From NCBI GenBank assembly GCA_964649085.1, contig CAZYPN010000008.1, forward strand, positions 1 through 64,000: a stretch of DNA of 64,000 nt, given 5' to 3'. Numbering within the stretch: position 1 is the stretch's first letter; each line of letters opens with the position of its first letter. Source of the stretch: JADMJV01 sp964649085 (GTDB lineage: Bacteria; Vulcanimicrobiota; Xenobia; Xenobiales; JADMJV01). Below, piece by piece: positions 1 to 9,157 of this stretch. Under the pieces are notes generated by a model, which saw nothing but the letters and a program-made list of their open reading frames with translations, was not told the DNA's origin and made no database searches. Position numbers and translations under genes: made by a program.

Positions 1-230
1 GCCTGAATCCAGACCCTGCACCGACCTGATGGCGTCAAGTAGGCTGAACGGTTACGTAGCCGCGCATCCACTTCGGAAATGCCGAGGTCCATCGCTTTGC
101 TGGCGACCTCGGCCACATTGACAACAGAAATCAAGGGATCGGCTATCAGGGCTCTTTCCACCCTCTCCCAGCCAGTCTCTTTCCAGAGATAAGCCAGTAC
201 GGCAGAAGCATCCAATACGTAGGGGGTCAA
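1..230 (-). CDS. VapC-like PIN-domain toxin, partial (3' end outside window)
   Basis: Reading the minus strand from a TTG whose bases overlap the stop of the antitoxin gene (TTGA) gives about 76 codons starting TPYVLDASAVLAYL. The early Asp in VLDASA and the later Glu in NVAEV are the first two acidic positions expected of a PIN-domain ribonuclease. By family, VapC toxins cleave RNA (often tRNA or rRNA) and are neutralised by the protein encoded just upstream. The remaining acidic residues would lie beyond the window edge. The last residues before the edge look less PIN-like, so a frameshift near position 50 cannot be excluded. The call rests on the N-terminal motif plus the antitoxin neighbour. 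Confidence 0.75.
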   Translation of the reverse strand, partial: MTPYVLDASAVLAYLWKETGWERVERALIADPLISVVNVAEVASKAMDLGISEVDARLRNRSAYLTPSGRCRVWIQ

Positions 231-508
231 TCGAGCGACGCCTCCGTGCGACGATCCTTCAGCAGGTCGTCAACGACGGAAATTCCACCCCGACTGGGGC
301 AGATGCGTTGGACCATTTCCTGGCTGCGCCGCATCCGAGCAACCTTGGTAGTCAGTCGCGCTTCTCCCTCAACGAGATCCCAGTAGACTGTGTCCCCGTC
401 TTGTAAATTCAGCGCCTTACGAATTTCGGCCGGAACCACCACTCGGCCACCTTCTGACATTTTCATCGCCTTCAAGGCAAAATCTCCATTTTCGACACGA
501 TACTCCAT
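227..508 (-). CDS. VapB/AbrB-type antitoxin
   Basis: A 93-residue protein with an AbrB/SpoVT swapped-hairpin DNA-binding core at about residues 16-55 (MSEGGRVVVPAEIRKALNL followed by GDTVYWDLVEGEARL). The C-terminal 35 residues are charged and presumably wrap the toxin. Family knowledge: such antitoxins bind the partner PIN toxin and their own promoter, giving autoregulation that depends on toxin:antitoxin ratio. The stop overlaps the TTG start of the downstream PIN gene, so the pair is translationally coupled. It is transcribed away from the gene starting at 584, so the short region 509-583 should hold its promoter and operator; I see no clear hexamers there. Confidence 0.85.
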   Translation of the reverse strand: MEYRVENGDFALKAMKMSEGGRVVVPAEIRKALNLQDGDTVYWDLVEGEARLTTKVARMRRSQEMVQRICPSRGGISVVDDLLKDRRTEASLD

Positions 509-583
509 GAGACTAACACAATGTCATCCCGGAAAACAGAAGCCTGGAGGACTGGTCACGGGTTGATTGCGAAAGCCACCCCC

Positions 584-1333
584 ATGTCGTCGCCCGATCC
601 AGAACGCCTGGAGGGGTTGCTGCAGTTCGCCCGCGAGCACTGGCAGCAGCCCGACCAGCTAACCCAAGTGGCCGAGTATGTGAGGCGCATGCGCCAGCGC
701 ATGTTAGACACCTGGCAGGAGCGAAATCACAGTTACCAGCTTCGTCGTTCCACGCTGAACGCCGAACTGAGCGGGCTCATCGAGTCCAATCTGGCCGCCT
801 GCCAGGCCATTGCCACGGCCCTTTCGGATTTCCTCGACCAACCGGAGGAGGCCGCACTGGACCGCTTCCAGGTCGGCATCGGGCAATTTTTTGAGAGTAG
901 CGACCGGCTCTCGGCCCTGGCCCGCTCCCAGCAGCCTCTGTGTCCGGCCTGTGGCTCCTCGGGCCCAGAAGCCCTGTGCCCGTCTTGCCAGGTAGACCGA
1001 CTGATCCCCGACCCGGATTTCCGCCCCAATGCCGAGGACCAGGCCGAGGTCAACGAAGAGTTTCTGAACGTGTTTCAGGCTTACCAGGCGTTGTTGGAAG
1101 GCCGGGGCACCTTGACCGATCTGGCCGATGCTCTGCAACCCCTGGAATTTACGCTGCTCGAAGCCCAGGCTCTGGCGGAGCAGGGCCAGGAAGATCAAAT
1201 TCTGGCCAGTATCAACCAGGCACTGGAGGGGTTGATGAGGATGCACGCGGTGGTAGACAATCGGCGCACCAGCGAATTGCACGCTGGCTGGATTCAGATA
1301 TTCCAGGCTGCCAAGTTTTTCGGGCAACTATGA
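584..1333 (+). CDS. Hypothetical protein with a central zinc-ribbon-like Cys cluster
   Basis: A 249-residue, mostly helical, Gln/Glu/Leu-rich protein. About residues 120-136 hold two CxxC pairs (CPACG and CPSC) spaced 10-11 residues apart, which is typical of a structural zinc ribbon. No family is recognised beyond that. ATG at 584 was chosen because the protein-like sequence begins there (MSSPDPERLEGLL); an in-frame ATG at 521 adds 21 unconvincing residues and would lie only 12 bp from the divergent antitoxin start. The stop TGA overlaps the ATG of the next gene (ATGA), so the two are probably translated together, which hints at a functional link with the flavoprotein-like neighbour. Confidence 0.6.
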   Translation: MSSPDPERLEGLLQFAREHWQQPDQLTQVAEYVRRMRQRMLDTWQERNHSYQLRRSTLNAELSGLIESNLAACQAIATALSDFLDQPEEAALDRFQVGIGQFFESSDRLSALARSQQPLCPACGSSGPEALCPSCQVDRLIPDPDFRPNAEDQAEVNEEFLNVFQAYQALLEGRGTLTDLADALQPLEFTLLEAQALAEQGQEDQILASINQALEGLMRMHAVVDNRRTSELHAGWIQIFQAAKFFGQL

Positions 1334-2544
1334 GTCTGCCCGGCGCCGAGGATATTCGGGCCCAGGCCCACGAGATTGCCGCCGCCGTAGATGCGGCGGC
1401 CGCCGAGGAAAAGTCTCGCACCTTTTTCGACCGGGTGCGGGCCAGCCACATTCCCTTTCTGCCCTGCATGATGCAGGCCGACGCCGGCGGGTTGTTCGTG
1501 CGCTCCTACGAGGCCTTCTATATTCTGGGCCGGGCTTCCATTCCGCTCACCGTGGGACTGACCATGCACCAGTATAATCTGGCCGCGCTGGCCACCCTGC
1601 CGGTGCCCCTGGCCCCCGATTTCGAGCGGCGTCGCCAGGTGCTGGTCGACACCATCCAGCGCTATCGCTCGCTGATGGCCATCTCGAGCTTCGGCGAAAA
1701 CATTCGCTCTAAACACGAGGCCTCGCGCAACGTGGTGGTCACCGACCGCGGCGACGGCTCTTATCTGTGCCGTGGCCGTAAAGGCTTTCAATCGATCGCT
1801 TCCGAGGCGGACATTCTGCTGTTCAGCGGCCAGATCGGCGACGCCATGGGCATGTTCTACACCAACCTGAAGAAGCAACCGGCCCTCAGCCTGGGGCCCT
1901 CGCTGTTCTCGGGAGCCATGGCCCTTTCGGACACCCGCCCCGTGGAGTTCAACGATCTGATCATCAAAAGCCGCAATGTTTTGTCGACCAGCGACGATTT
2001 GACCGACCACCTTTCGTTCTACGCCACCGCCTGGTTTGAAGCGCTGGTCACCGCCGCCTATCTGGGCGGAGCCTGCCGCGCCCTGGATGAGGTGCGCAAA
2101 TTTGCCCTGGGCGTGCACACCTCCGACGGAGAGCCTCTGGCCGAGCTGGACGGCTTTGTGGTCGACTGCGGTCGGCTGGCCATTCGACTGCGCTCGGCCC
2201 TGGCCATGGCCCGCAGTTTTGGCGTATGCGCCGACCGCTATTGCTCGGCCGTTCGCGCCAACGCTCCGGCCGTTGAATTGGACAATCTGGCCAACGACCT
2301 GATGGATTGTGGCACCCTGATCAAGTATTCCGGCACCCAGGCGGCCGTCGACATCGTGGCCGGGGCCCGGGGCCTGTTGGGCACACGCGGCATGGCCACC
2401 CATCACCCCCTGCACGCCATCAATGAGCAGGTTTGCTTCGGGCCACTGCATCCGACCATCTCGGCCGCTATCGAGCGCTCGGTGGGCGGGGATATGCTGG
2501 AAGAGCGCCCCTATCTGGGCCTGTTCACCTGGGGATTGGGCTAA
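1330..2544 (+). CDS. Acyl-CoA dehydrogenase-like flavoprotein
   Basis: A 404-residue protein of the usual acyl-CoA dehydrogenase length. Family-like features are the mid-protein beta-domain-like region and the C-terminal helical part with YSGTQAAVDIVAGARGLLGT and HPLHAINEQVCFGPLHPTI, resembling the flavin- and substrate-contacting helices of the superfamily. By family these enzymes are FAD proteins that oxidise acyl thioesters, but divergent members act on nitro or amino sugars and polyketide intermediates, so the substrate is unknown. The catalytic Glu cannot be assigned confidently. ATG 1330 overlaps the preceding stop. The gene ends directly against the stop of the convergent membrane-protein gene (2544/2545) with no spacer. 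Confidence 0.6.
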   Translation: MSLPGAEDIRAQAHEIAAAVDAAAAEEKSRTFFDRVRASHIPFLPCMMQADAGGLFVRSYEAFYILGRASIPLTVGLTMHQYNLAALATLPVPLAPDFERRRQVLVDTIQRYRSLMAISSFGENIRSKHEASRNVVVTDRGDGSYLCRGRKGFQSIASEADILLFSGQIGDAMGMFYTNLKKQPALSLGPSLFSGAMALSDTRPVEFNDLIIKSRNVLSTSDDLTDHLSFYATAWFEALVTAAYLGGACRALDEVRKFALGVHTSDGEPLAELDGFVVDCGRLAIRLRSALAMARSFGVCADRYCSAVRANAPAVELDNLANDLMDCGTLIKYSGTQAAVDIVAGARGLLGTRGMATHHPLHAINEQVCFGPLHPTISAAIERSVGGDMLEERPYLGLFTWGLG

Positions 2545-4287
2545 CTACTCCCCCTGCCAGGCCGGGGTCTTGGAACGTTGTTGCACATTTTCGCTAAAGC
2601 CCAGTTCACCTCGATTTAGTACCGGTTCGATGCGCAAGATGCCGGCCTTATTGAGAATCACCCGCAGCCGCTCTACCTCGAGCTGACGCCTCACGGGCCG
2701 CTCTTCCTCATAGTGAGTCACGGTGTAGCGAAAAATTAGATTCAAATGGTAGACCTTGGGGGCTTCGATCGTGACGATCTGCTCACCGTCGAAATAACTC
2801 AGACGCTTCTGAGGGTTGTCCAGCTTGGCCAAGAACCGGCTCACATCGAAGCGCAGCACGTCGTGAATTCGACGAATGCGTGCCTGAGCCAGATGCTCAT
2901 GAAGTTCACCGGGAGGCTTGAGCAGCATGCGCTTGTTATAATGGATGACCACCTCGTTGCGCTCGGGCTCCAGTTCGGCCCGATGACCCAGGTCGCGAAT
3001 ATAGTCGACGTCCGCCGGAACGCTGCGTCGAGGCAGATAGCGAGTGTATTCCTGGGAGTCGCCCAGATGCACTTCGCTGGCCTGCCCGCGCTCGTCAAAA
3101 AACCGATAGAACATCTTCACGTCGTAGTCGGGCAGCCAGCTCTTCACTTTGCTATTGAAATAGTCCTTACTCAGGTCCTTGATTCGATCCTTGAATACGT
3201 AGGCCGTTACACCCAGCACCAGAATCGTGAGCAAACGTAGCTTATTGTCATCGGCACCAGTCATCATCTGAGCGGTTTGAATGTTGGCCAGGGTGGCGAA
3301 AAGAGCCGCCAGGGCCGCGCCGAAAGCGGCCACGAAATTGCGATAGACATAGTCACGCTGCACCCGAAGCGTGCGCAAAAACAGCACGTCGGAAACGTAT
3401 TTCTTCAACAGTCCCAGTCGATAGTAGTGGGTTTCGGCCCGGGCCGATTCTCGCTCACGCGCCGCCTCGACGTGCTCGTTCCGATAGGCGCGTTCGCCTA
3501 TCAAGAGAGCGTTGATCTGCTCAAGCAGGTCGCAATCTTCGGCCAGCAGGGGCTGCAGCGCCCGATGCATGCCGATCAAAACGCTCTCCAACCGGTAACT
3601 CAAATACTCGTCGGTCAGCAGAAAGGCCCGGCGAACTTCATCGGGAATCAGCGAGTCGTCTTCCTTCAGTCTCCACACATAGCGCTCACGATAGTCTCGC
3701 AGTTCGCAGTGAACCCCTTCCAGTCGCACCATCAACTGGCGCGACCACGCGGCCACAGAAGTCTGAGGGGAAGCCGTTTCGCTTTGCAATTTCTTCAACT
3801 CGGTATAGACCAGACAGCCGAACAGCTTGACGTCGTGAATGACCAGCTCTTCCAACTGGCGACGACGCCGTAAATCGAGGCGTGCTTCGAAATACTGATC
3901 AGCGGCAGCCAGATCAGGAATGCGCAGCTCGCGCTCTGGCCCCCGCGCAACCTCGGGCGTTCGCACCCGCAACAAGTGGGTCAGATCGGCATAGAATGCC
4001 TCGCGGGGATAGGATTCTGAATTTACCCCCATATTGTGGGGCAAGAACATATAGAGGTCGACCTCATAGGCCTTGGCTTCACTGCCGCTCAGCTCGAAGT
4101 CAAACTTGGACTGAAACTGATTACGGTCATGAACACTGTTGGAACTCGCCAGAAAGCCCTCTTCCGGCAGGTCTTCATCCAGCGCCTCAACTTCGCTCAC
4201 TCCGTGGATTTCGAGATCGAGTGTAATGAGCCTGTTTAGAGCCAAATATAATGGGGTATTCTCGGAAAATGCGCTGGCTCGTTGCAT
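2545..4287 (-). CDS. Hypothetical two-TM membrane protein
   Basis: A 580-residue protein I do not recognise. The N-terminal third is charged and includes an Arg-rich stretch (DLRRRRQLEELVIHD). Two hydrophobic segments follow at about residues 320-345 (FVAAFGAALAALFATLANI) and 350-375 (LLTILVLGVTAYVF), predicting a membrane hairpin with large soluble N- and C-terminal parts. The C-terminal region is rich in beta-type residues. The start at 4287 is supported by AGGAG eight bases upstream of ATG. This start overlaps head-to-head by 19 bp with the divergent lipoprotein gene at 4269, so each gene's promoter must lie within or beside the other's 5' end. Confidence 0.6.
   Translation of the reverse strand: MQRASAFSENTPLYLALNRLITLDLEIHGVSEVEALDEDLPEEGFLASSNSVHDRNQFQSKFDFELSGSEAKAYEVDLYMFLPHNMGVNSESYPREAFYADLTHLLRVRTPEVARGPERELRIPDLAAADQYFEARLDLRRRRQLEELVIHDVKLFGCLVYTELKKLQSETASPQTSVAAWSRQLMVRLEGVHCELRDYRERYVWRLKEDDSLIPDEVRRAFLLTDEYLSYRLESVLIGMHRALQPLLAEDCDLLEQINALLIGERAYRNEHVEAARERESARAETHYYRLGLLKKYVSDVLFLRTLRVQRDYVYRNFVAAFGAALAALFATLANIQTAQMMTGADDNKLRLLTILVLGVTAYVFKDRIKDLSKDYFNSKVKSWLPDYDVKMFYRFFDERGQASEVHLGDSQEYTRYLPRRSVPADVDYIRDLGHRAELEPERNEVVIHYNKRMLLKPPGELHEHLAQARIRRIHDVLRFDVSRFLAKLDNPQKRLSYFDGEQIVTIEAPKVYHLNLIFRYTVTHYEEERPVRRQLEVERLRVILNKAGILRIEPVLNRGELGFSENVQQRSKTPAWQGE
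4247..4252 (+). promoter_or_regulatory. Candidate -10 element (TATAAT)
   Basis: A perfect TATAAT lies 16 bp before the ATG of the lipoprotein gene, in an otherwise GC-rich region. No convincing -35 hexamer stands 16-18 bp upstream, and a start site about 7 bp downstream of it would leave only a very short leader. Chance occurrence inside the divergent coding sequence is possible. Confidence 0.3.
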
Positions 4288-7129
4288 TTCTATTTCTCCT
4301 GCTATTCGGTTGCGGAGGGGGCGGCTCGGGCGGCCCTTCAGCCTCGGGTAGCGCACCCTCGAGTGGAGGCGGCAATGCCCCTCCGCCCCCTCAAGTGGGC
4401 GACGTGGTCCTGCGCTTTACCCTGCAGCCTCGCGCCATTCCCTCGGAGGTGCTGCAACTTCGACTGAGTGCCTTCAACTTTAGCGGCCAATTGGTGAAAG
4501 GGCCTCAGGCCTTTCCCAAATCGACCGTAATTCGATGGGAAGACGTTCCCACCAGCGCCACCACGCTTCAAATTGAATATCTCGACGGACTTCGAGTGCG
4601 AGGACTGGCAGCGCTCCCGCTTACTGTTCAACCCGGCCAGACCGTCGAAATCGTCGACCCCGACTTTCAGGACGTTCCGGCCACGTTGCAACGATTGGAA
4701 ATCGAAGGTCCCGCCGATGCACCCGTCGGCATCCAGACTTCACTTACGGCCCGCGGCTATTTTAACGATAACTCCTCGCGAGACTTGACCAATTCGGTTA
4801 CCTGGAGTTCCAGCAACCCGTTGACCGCCAGCATCCAGGCCGGAACAGTAACGCCTCGGGAAGTGGGTCAGGTTGAAATCCTCGCCCAATTGGGCAGCGT
4901 CTCTGTTCGCCGCAATTTCGGCGTCACCAGTAGCATTTTGCTGGCACTGGAAGTGACTCCGCCCAGCCAACTTCTGGCACGAGGCACCCTGGGGCAGGTT
5001 GAGGCCACCGGCACCTTCTCCGACGGATCCACTCGTCCGCTCACCAGCCAGGTCACCTGGAGTTCCTCGGCCCCGGGTTTTGTGGCCGTCAGCAACGCCG
5101 ACGGGCTGCAGGGCCAGGTCTCCGCTCTCTCGGAAGGCTCGGCCACCATCACCGCCACCCTGGGTGAGGTCAGCGGCACCGCCAGCGTGACCACCACGGC
5201 GGCCGTGCTGCAGCAGATCCAGGTGAGTCCGCCCACCCAGAGCCTGGCCAAGGNNNNNNNNNNNNNNNNNNNNNNNNNNNNNNNNNNNNNNNNNNNNNNN
5301 NNNNNNNNNNNNNNNNNNNNNNNNNNNNNNNNNNNNNNNNNNNNNNNNNNNNNGCCACCCTGGGTGAGATCAGCGGCAATGCCAGCGTCACCACCACCGC
5401 GGCCGTGCTGCAGCAGATCCAGGTGAGTCCGCCCACCCAGAGCCTGGCCAAGGGCACCAGCGGCCAGCTGCAGGCCACCGGCATCTACTCCGACGGCTCC
5501 TCGCAGCCGCTCACCAGCCAGGTCACCTGGAGCTCTTCTGCTCCCACGCAGGTGGCCGTCAGCAACGCCGACGGGCAGCAGGGCCAGGTCTCTGCACTGC
5601 TTGAGGGCACGGCCACCATCACCGCCACCCTGGGTGAGATCAGCGGCAATGCCAGCGTCACCACCACCGCGGCCGTGCCCACCCTCGTCTGGGTCACGCC
5701 TCAGCACGGGTCGGTTCTGGTAGGGGCACAGCTGCCTCTGAAGGCCACCGCCCGCTTGTCGGACAACAGCCAGGTGGACGTGTCCACCGTGGCGACCTGG
5801 TCCAGCCTCAACGAATCGCGGGCCACGGTGGACAATCAGGGACGAGTCAGCGGGGTGAGCCTGGGTTCGGTCATCATCCGGGCTGAGCATCTGGGTGTTC
5901 AGGGCGAAGTCTCGGTGCTGGTTGGATATGGCTCGGAAGGGCTGGCCAACGCCCACGGATTCTTCAGTTCGCTGTCTTTCACAGGACGACACATCAGCCA
6001 CCAGCTCTCCCGTCATATCGTGTGGCGAGACCTCGATACAGGATCCTCTGAGTTTCTGGAGGACCCGGGAGTCTTCGCCTTGGGATACAACAGCCAGCGC
6101 CCCAGTATGAGCGATAATGCACAACGAGTGGTGTTCTACAGCTACAGGCCCGACCTGAACAGTTTCGAGCCAGCGGAACAACCCGACCTTTACCTGCGCG
6201 ATCGTTCCACGGGCAGCCTGACGCGGGTCAGCGAAAACGCCCTGGGAGAGGGCGCGGACGTCCGCCCCACGGGGGGCAGGCCCCGCATTTCGCGCAACGG
6301 CAATCACGTCATTTTCGACTCGCGGGCGACCAATCTGGTCAGTGGCGACTCCAACGGAGTTGCCGACGTCTTTGTCAAAGACCTGACCACAGGCGAAGTC
6401 GACCTGGTCAGCCGCAGCAGCCTGGGAGATCTGGGCAACAACCATAGTGAAAGCCGGGATTATGATTCCCCCCCAGACCTTTCAGCCGACGGTCGCTATG
6501 CCGTCTTTGACTCACCGGCCAGCAACCTGGTGGCGGGCGATAGCAACAACCGCTACGATGTCTTCATCCACGACCGCGACACCGATGAGACGCGCATCCT
6601 GAGTCTGGGCACGGTGGCGGCTCATTCTTTCAGCCCGCGCATCTCGGCCGATGGCAACCGGGTGATTTTCCAAAGCGAGGGGGCACTGATCCCCGCCGAC
6701 ACCAACAATCGGGGGGACCTGTATCTTTGGGATCGCAGCAGCAATACATTGAGCCTGGTCAGCACCACTTCATCGGGTGGCCTGGGGAACCACAATTCGT
6801 CCCTCTCTCCGCCCTTGCCGCACGACATCAGCGCCGATGGTCGCTTTGTGACCTTCAGCTCGCAGGCCACCAACTTTGTGGCCGATACGCCCACCACCCC
6901 ACCGGGCGTCAACCTGTTCGTGAAGGACCTGCAGACCGGCGAGATTCGCCTCATCTCTCGTACTCCCAACGGAACCGCGCTGGCGGCTACGCCACCGAAC
7001 CTGGCGCTGATTTCCGGGAACGGTCAGTTGATGTTCTTCTATGGACCCTTCAGCCTGTTCATCCCAGGAGGAGCGGTGGGAGTCGAAGGGCTGATCCAGG
7101 TCTTTAACTCCTTGAGTCTTACCCCCTGA
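4269..7129 (+). CDS. Surface lipoprotein with tandem bacterial Ig-like (BIG2) repeats and a C-terminal TolB/WD40-type beta-propeller; contains the assembly gap
   Basis: The N-terminus is a lipoprotein signal (hydrophobic LVAFLFLLLFGC, then Gly-rich), so the mature protein starts at a lipidated Cys. It continues with an immunoglobulin-like domain, at least three 90-residue BIG2-type repeats (4935-5674), another Ig-like domain (about 5680-5935), and then propeller blades with recurring PDLYLRDRSTGSLTRVS / DVFVKDLTTGEVDLVS motifs to the end. Ig repeats usually act as stalks on secreted or surface proteins. The reading frame before the gap (frame 3) and after it (frame 2) disagree only because the N-run has an arbitrary length; on both sides the protein is the same repeat, so this is one gene. 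ATG 4269 is chosen because it directly precedes the signal peptide. Confidence 0.8.
4935..5674 (+). repeat. Tandem 270-bp (90-residue) BIG2 repeat, with the gap inside
   Basis: Units start at 4935, 5205 and 5405, the last running to 5674. Units 5205 and 5405 begin identically over their visible first ~49 bases, and the 51 bases at 5354-5404 are identical to 5624-5674. The unit at 4935 is more diverged. Each unit carries the core Q(V/L)TWSSSAP, AVSNADG and ATLGE(V/I)SG motifs. The near identity explains why assembly failed here. Confidence 0.9.
5254..5353. other. Assembly gap (100 N) of arbitrary length
   Basis: Exactly 100 Ns. Aligning the flanks to the intact unit at 5405-5674 shows that the missing sequence should be 170 bp if one unit is interrupted, or 170 + 270n bp if whole units are missing. 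Either restores the reading frame, whereas 100 bp does not. Confidence 0.95.
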
Positions 7130-7168
7130 GGGAAAATCTCACAGAGAGCCTGAAGTAGGCTTCTCATT

Positions 7169-9157
7169 ATGAGCAAAATCGAACGCGTTACTCTGTACAA
7201 ACATGGCCTGGGCTACTTCGAGGTTTCCCGCGAAGTCGACGGAGCGGCTGAATTCCAGCTGCAATTTCGTAGCGAAGAAATGAACGACGTCCTGAAATCC
7301 CTCACCGTTCACGATCCCGGGGGCCAGGTGCAGTCGGTATCCTACGATTCCCAGAAAAGTGTCTCGGAGCTGCTTCAAGAAATCGCCCTCGAACTTCCCA
7401 AGTCGGGCGGCGCGGCGGCCTTGCTGGGGCGGCTGCAGGGTGCTCAGATCGTGGCCAAACTGGGGGGCAAGCCCGTCCAGGGCGCTGTGGTAGGCCTGGA
7501 AACCCGACCCACGGTAGCAGCCGACCAGGTGGTGCAGGAAACCTGGCTGACCCTCTGGTGCGAAAGTCAAATGATGCAGAGTTTTCGCCTCTCTGAACTC
7601 GAATCGTTGGAGGTGTGCGACGAGGCCCTGCGCTCGGATCTGAGTTACGCCCTCGAAGTGATGTTCAAAGCCAACAAACGCGACACCAAGCAGGTCACGG
7701 TGATCACCCGGGGCCAGGGCAAGCGACAACTGAGATTGGGCTATCTGGTGGAGGCTCCGGCCTGGAAAAGTTCCTATCGCATTTTGCTCGCTGCCCATTC
7801 CGAGCAGCCCACCCATTTCGAAGGTTGGGCATTGGTGGATAACCCCCGGGACGAAGATTGGGAAAACATCGAACTCACTCTGGTAGCGGGCCTGCCCATT
7901 TCCTTTCGCCACGACCTCTATAGCCCGCGCTATGTGGAACGCCAGGAAATCGCGGTGCAAAGTGAAGCGCTGGCCGGCCCGGTTCAGGTCGCCGGGGCCG
8001 TGCCCCAGGCGACCCGTGCGATGGCCTTCGGCGCGGCCGCCGCCCCCTTCGCAGCCGCTCCCAGCATGGACATGTTTGCCGCGGCCGATCCCTTTGCTGC
8101 GCCAGCCGCGGCCGATCCCTTTGCCCCCGAAGGAGGCGGCGGCTTTACCCCGCAGCAGCCCGTGGAAGTGCTCACCCAGAGCCTGGGAGAGATGTTCCAC
8201 TTTCGCCTTCAACACCCCGTCACCGTCAAACGCAACCAGTCGGCCCTGGTGCCCATTGTGGGGCAGCCGGCTTCGGCCCGCAAAGTGGTTCTCTACAACT
8301 CGGGGGAACGAGAAACCCACCCCTTTGCCGCAGTGGAATTCACCAATGACACAGGACTGACCCTCGAGGGTGGTCCGCTGCTGGTCATCGAGGAGGGGTC
8401 CTATGCGGGCGAGGCCATGCTGGACACCCTGAAGCCCAACGAGCGCCGCATCATTCCTTACGCCGTCGACCTGGCGGTCAAGGTCGAAAGTCAGCAACAG
8501 CACCGCCAGGAGAGCGTCCATCAGGTAAAGGCTCTCCAGGGAGAACTAACGCTCTACTCGGCAGACCTCGATTCGCGAACCTATGTTTTCGACAACAACG
8601 ACGAGCGCGACAAAGTGCTCTGGCTGGAACACCCCCTGCGCAACGGCTGGGAACTCTACGACACCCCCGCCGAAACCGAACGCAGCCCCAGTCACTACCG
8701 CTTTCGCCTCGACCTTGCCGCCCACCAGGTGCTGGAATTCAGGGTGGTGCTCAAGCACATTCGACAGCAGGTCGTGTCGCTGACCCAACTCAATCTTCAG
8801 CAGATCGCCTACTACCGATCGGGTGGCTACTTCAGCCGGGAAGCCGAGCCGGTGCTCGACGAACTGATGGAAAAGTTCCGCCAGCGCAATGCCTTGCTGC
8901 TGGAAATCCAGGAGAATGAACGCCGCAGCAAGGAGTGTCAGAGCGAAGTCGAGCGCTGCCGCAAGCACCTGCCCAGCCTGGGAACCAGCGAGGACGAGGC
9001 CCGGCTACGCAGCAAGTACGTGCTCTCGATGGATGAAAACGAGAACGAAATTCAGCGCCTGCGGGCCCGACTGCAGGAGCTGCGCAGCCTCAGCGAGTCG
9101 CAGTGGAACGACATCGTGACTCGAGTTCGTAGCATTCAATTCGAGAAAAACCTCTAG
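7169..9157 (+). CDS. DUF4139 domain-containing protein
   Basis: A 662-residue protein resembling the DUF4139/MuiA-like group: an N-terminal beta-rich region opening VTLYKHGLGYFEVSREV, a central beta-sandwich (WKSSYRILLA, then DNPRDEDWENIELTLVAGLPISF) and a C-terminal coiled region (about residues 560-660) rich in Glu/Arg heptads. An Ala/Pro/Phe-rich low-complexity linker (about residues 285-320) interrupts the middle. No signal peptide is seen, although several DUF4139 homologues are exported. Function is unknown. Its 3' end overlaps the convergent glycosyltransferase stop by 4 bp. Confidence 0.7.
   Translation: MSKIERVTLYKHGLGYFEVSREVDGAAEFQLQFRSEEMNDVLKSLTVHDPGGQVQSVSYDSQKSVSELLQEIALELPKSGGAAALLGRLQGAQIVAKLGGKPVQGAVVGLETRPTVAADQVVQETWLTLWCESQMMQSFRLSELESLEVCDEALRSDLSYALEVMFKANKRDTKQVTVITRGQGKRQLRLGYLVEAPAWKSSYRILLAAHSEQPTHFEGWALVDNPRDEDWENIELTLVAGLPISFRHDLYSPRYVERQEIAVQSEALAGPVQVAGAVPQATRAMAFGAAAAPFAAAPSMDMFAAADPFAAPAAADPFAPEGGGGFTPQQPVEVLTQSLGEMFHFRLQHPVTVKRNQSALVPIVGQPASARKVVLYNSGERETHPFAAVEFTNDTGLTLEGGPLLVIEEGSYAGEAMLDTLKPNERRIIPYAVDLAVKVESQQQHRQESVHQVKALQGELTLYSADLDSRTYVFDNNDERDKVLWLEHPLRNGWELYDTPAETERSPSHYRFRLDLAAHQVLEFRVVLKHIRQQVVSLTQLNLQQIAYYRSGGYFSREAEPVLDELMEKFRQRNALLLEIQENERRSKECQSEVERCRKHLPSLGTSEDEARLRSKYVLSMDENENEIQRLRARLQELRSLSESQWNDIVTRVRSIQFEKNL

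Noticed and set aside
940..1329. Upstream extension of the acyl-CoA dehydrogenase-like frame
   Set aside because: The extra 130 codons overlap the zinc-ribbon gene in another frame and lack family similarity; ATG 1330 fits the coupled-gene pattern.
1294..2451. 385-codon open frame antisense to the acyl-CoA dehydrogenase-like gene
   Set aside because: Typical high-GC shadow frame: Gly/Gln/His-rich and without motifs, while the sense strand has coupled starts and family features.
4868..6445. Long antisense frame through the BIG2 repeats and the gap
   Set aside because: It only appears continuous because the Ns are translated through; composition is repetitive and the sense frame is a clear lipoprotein.
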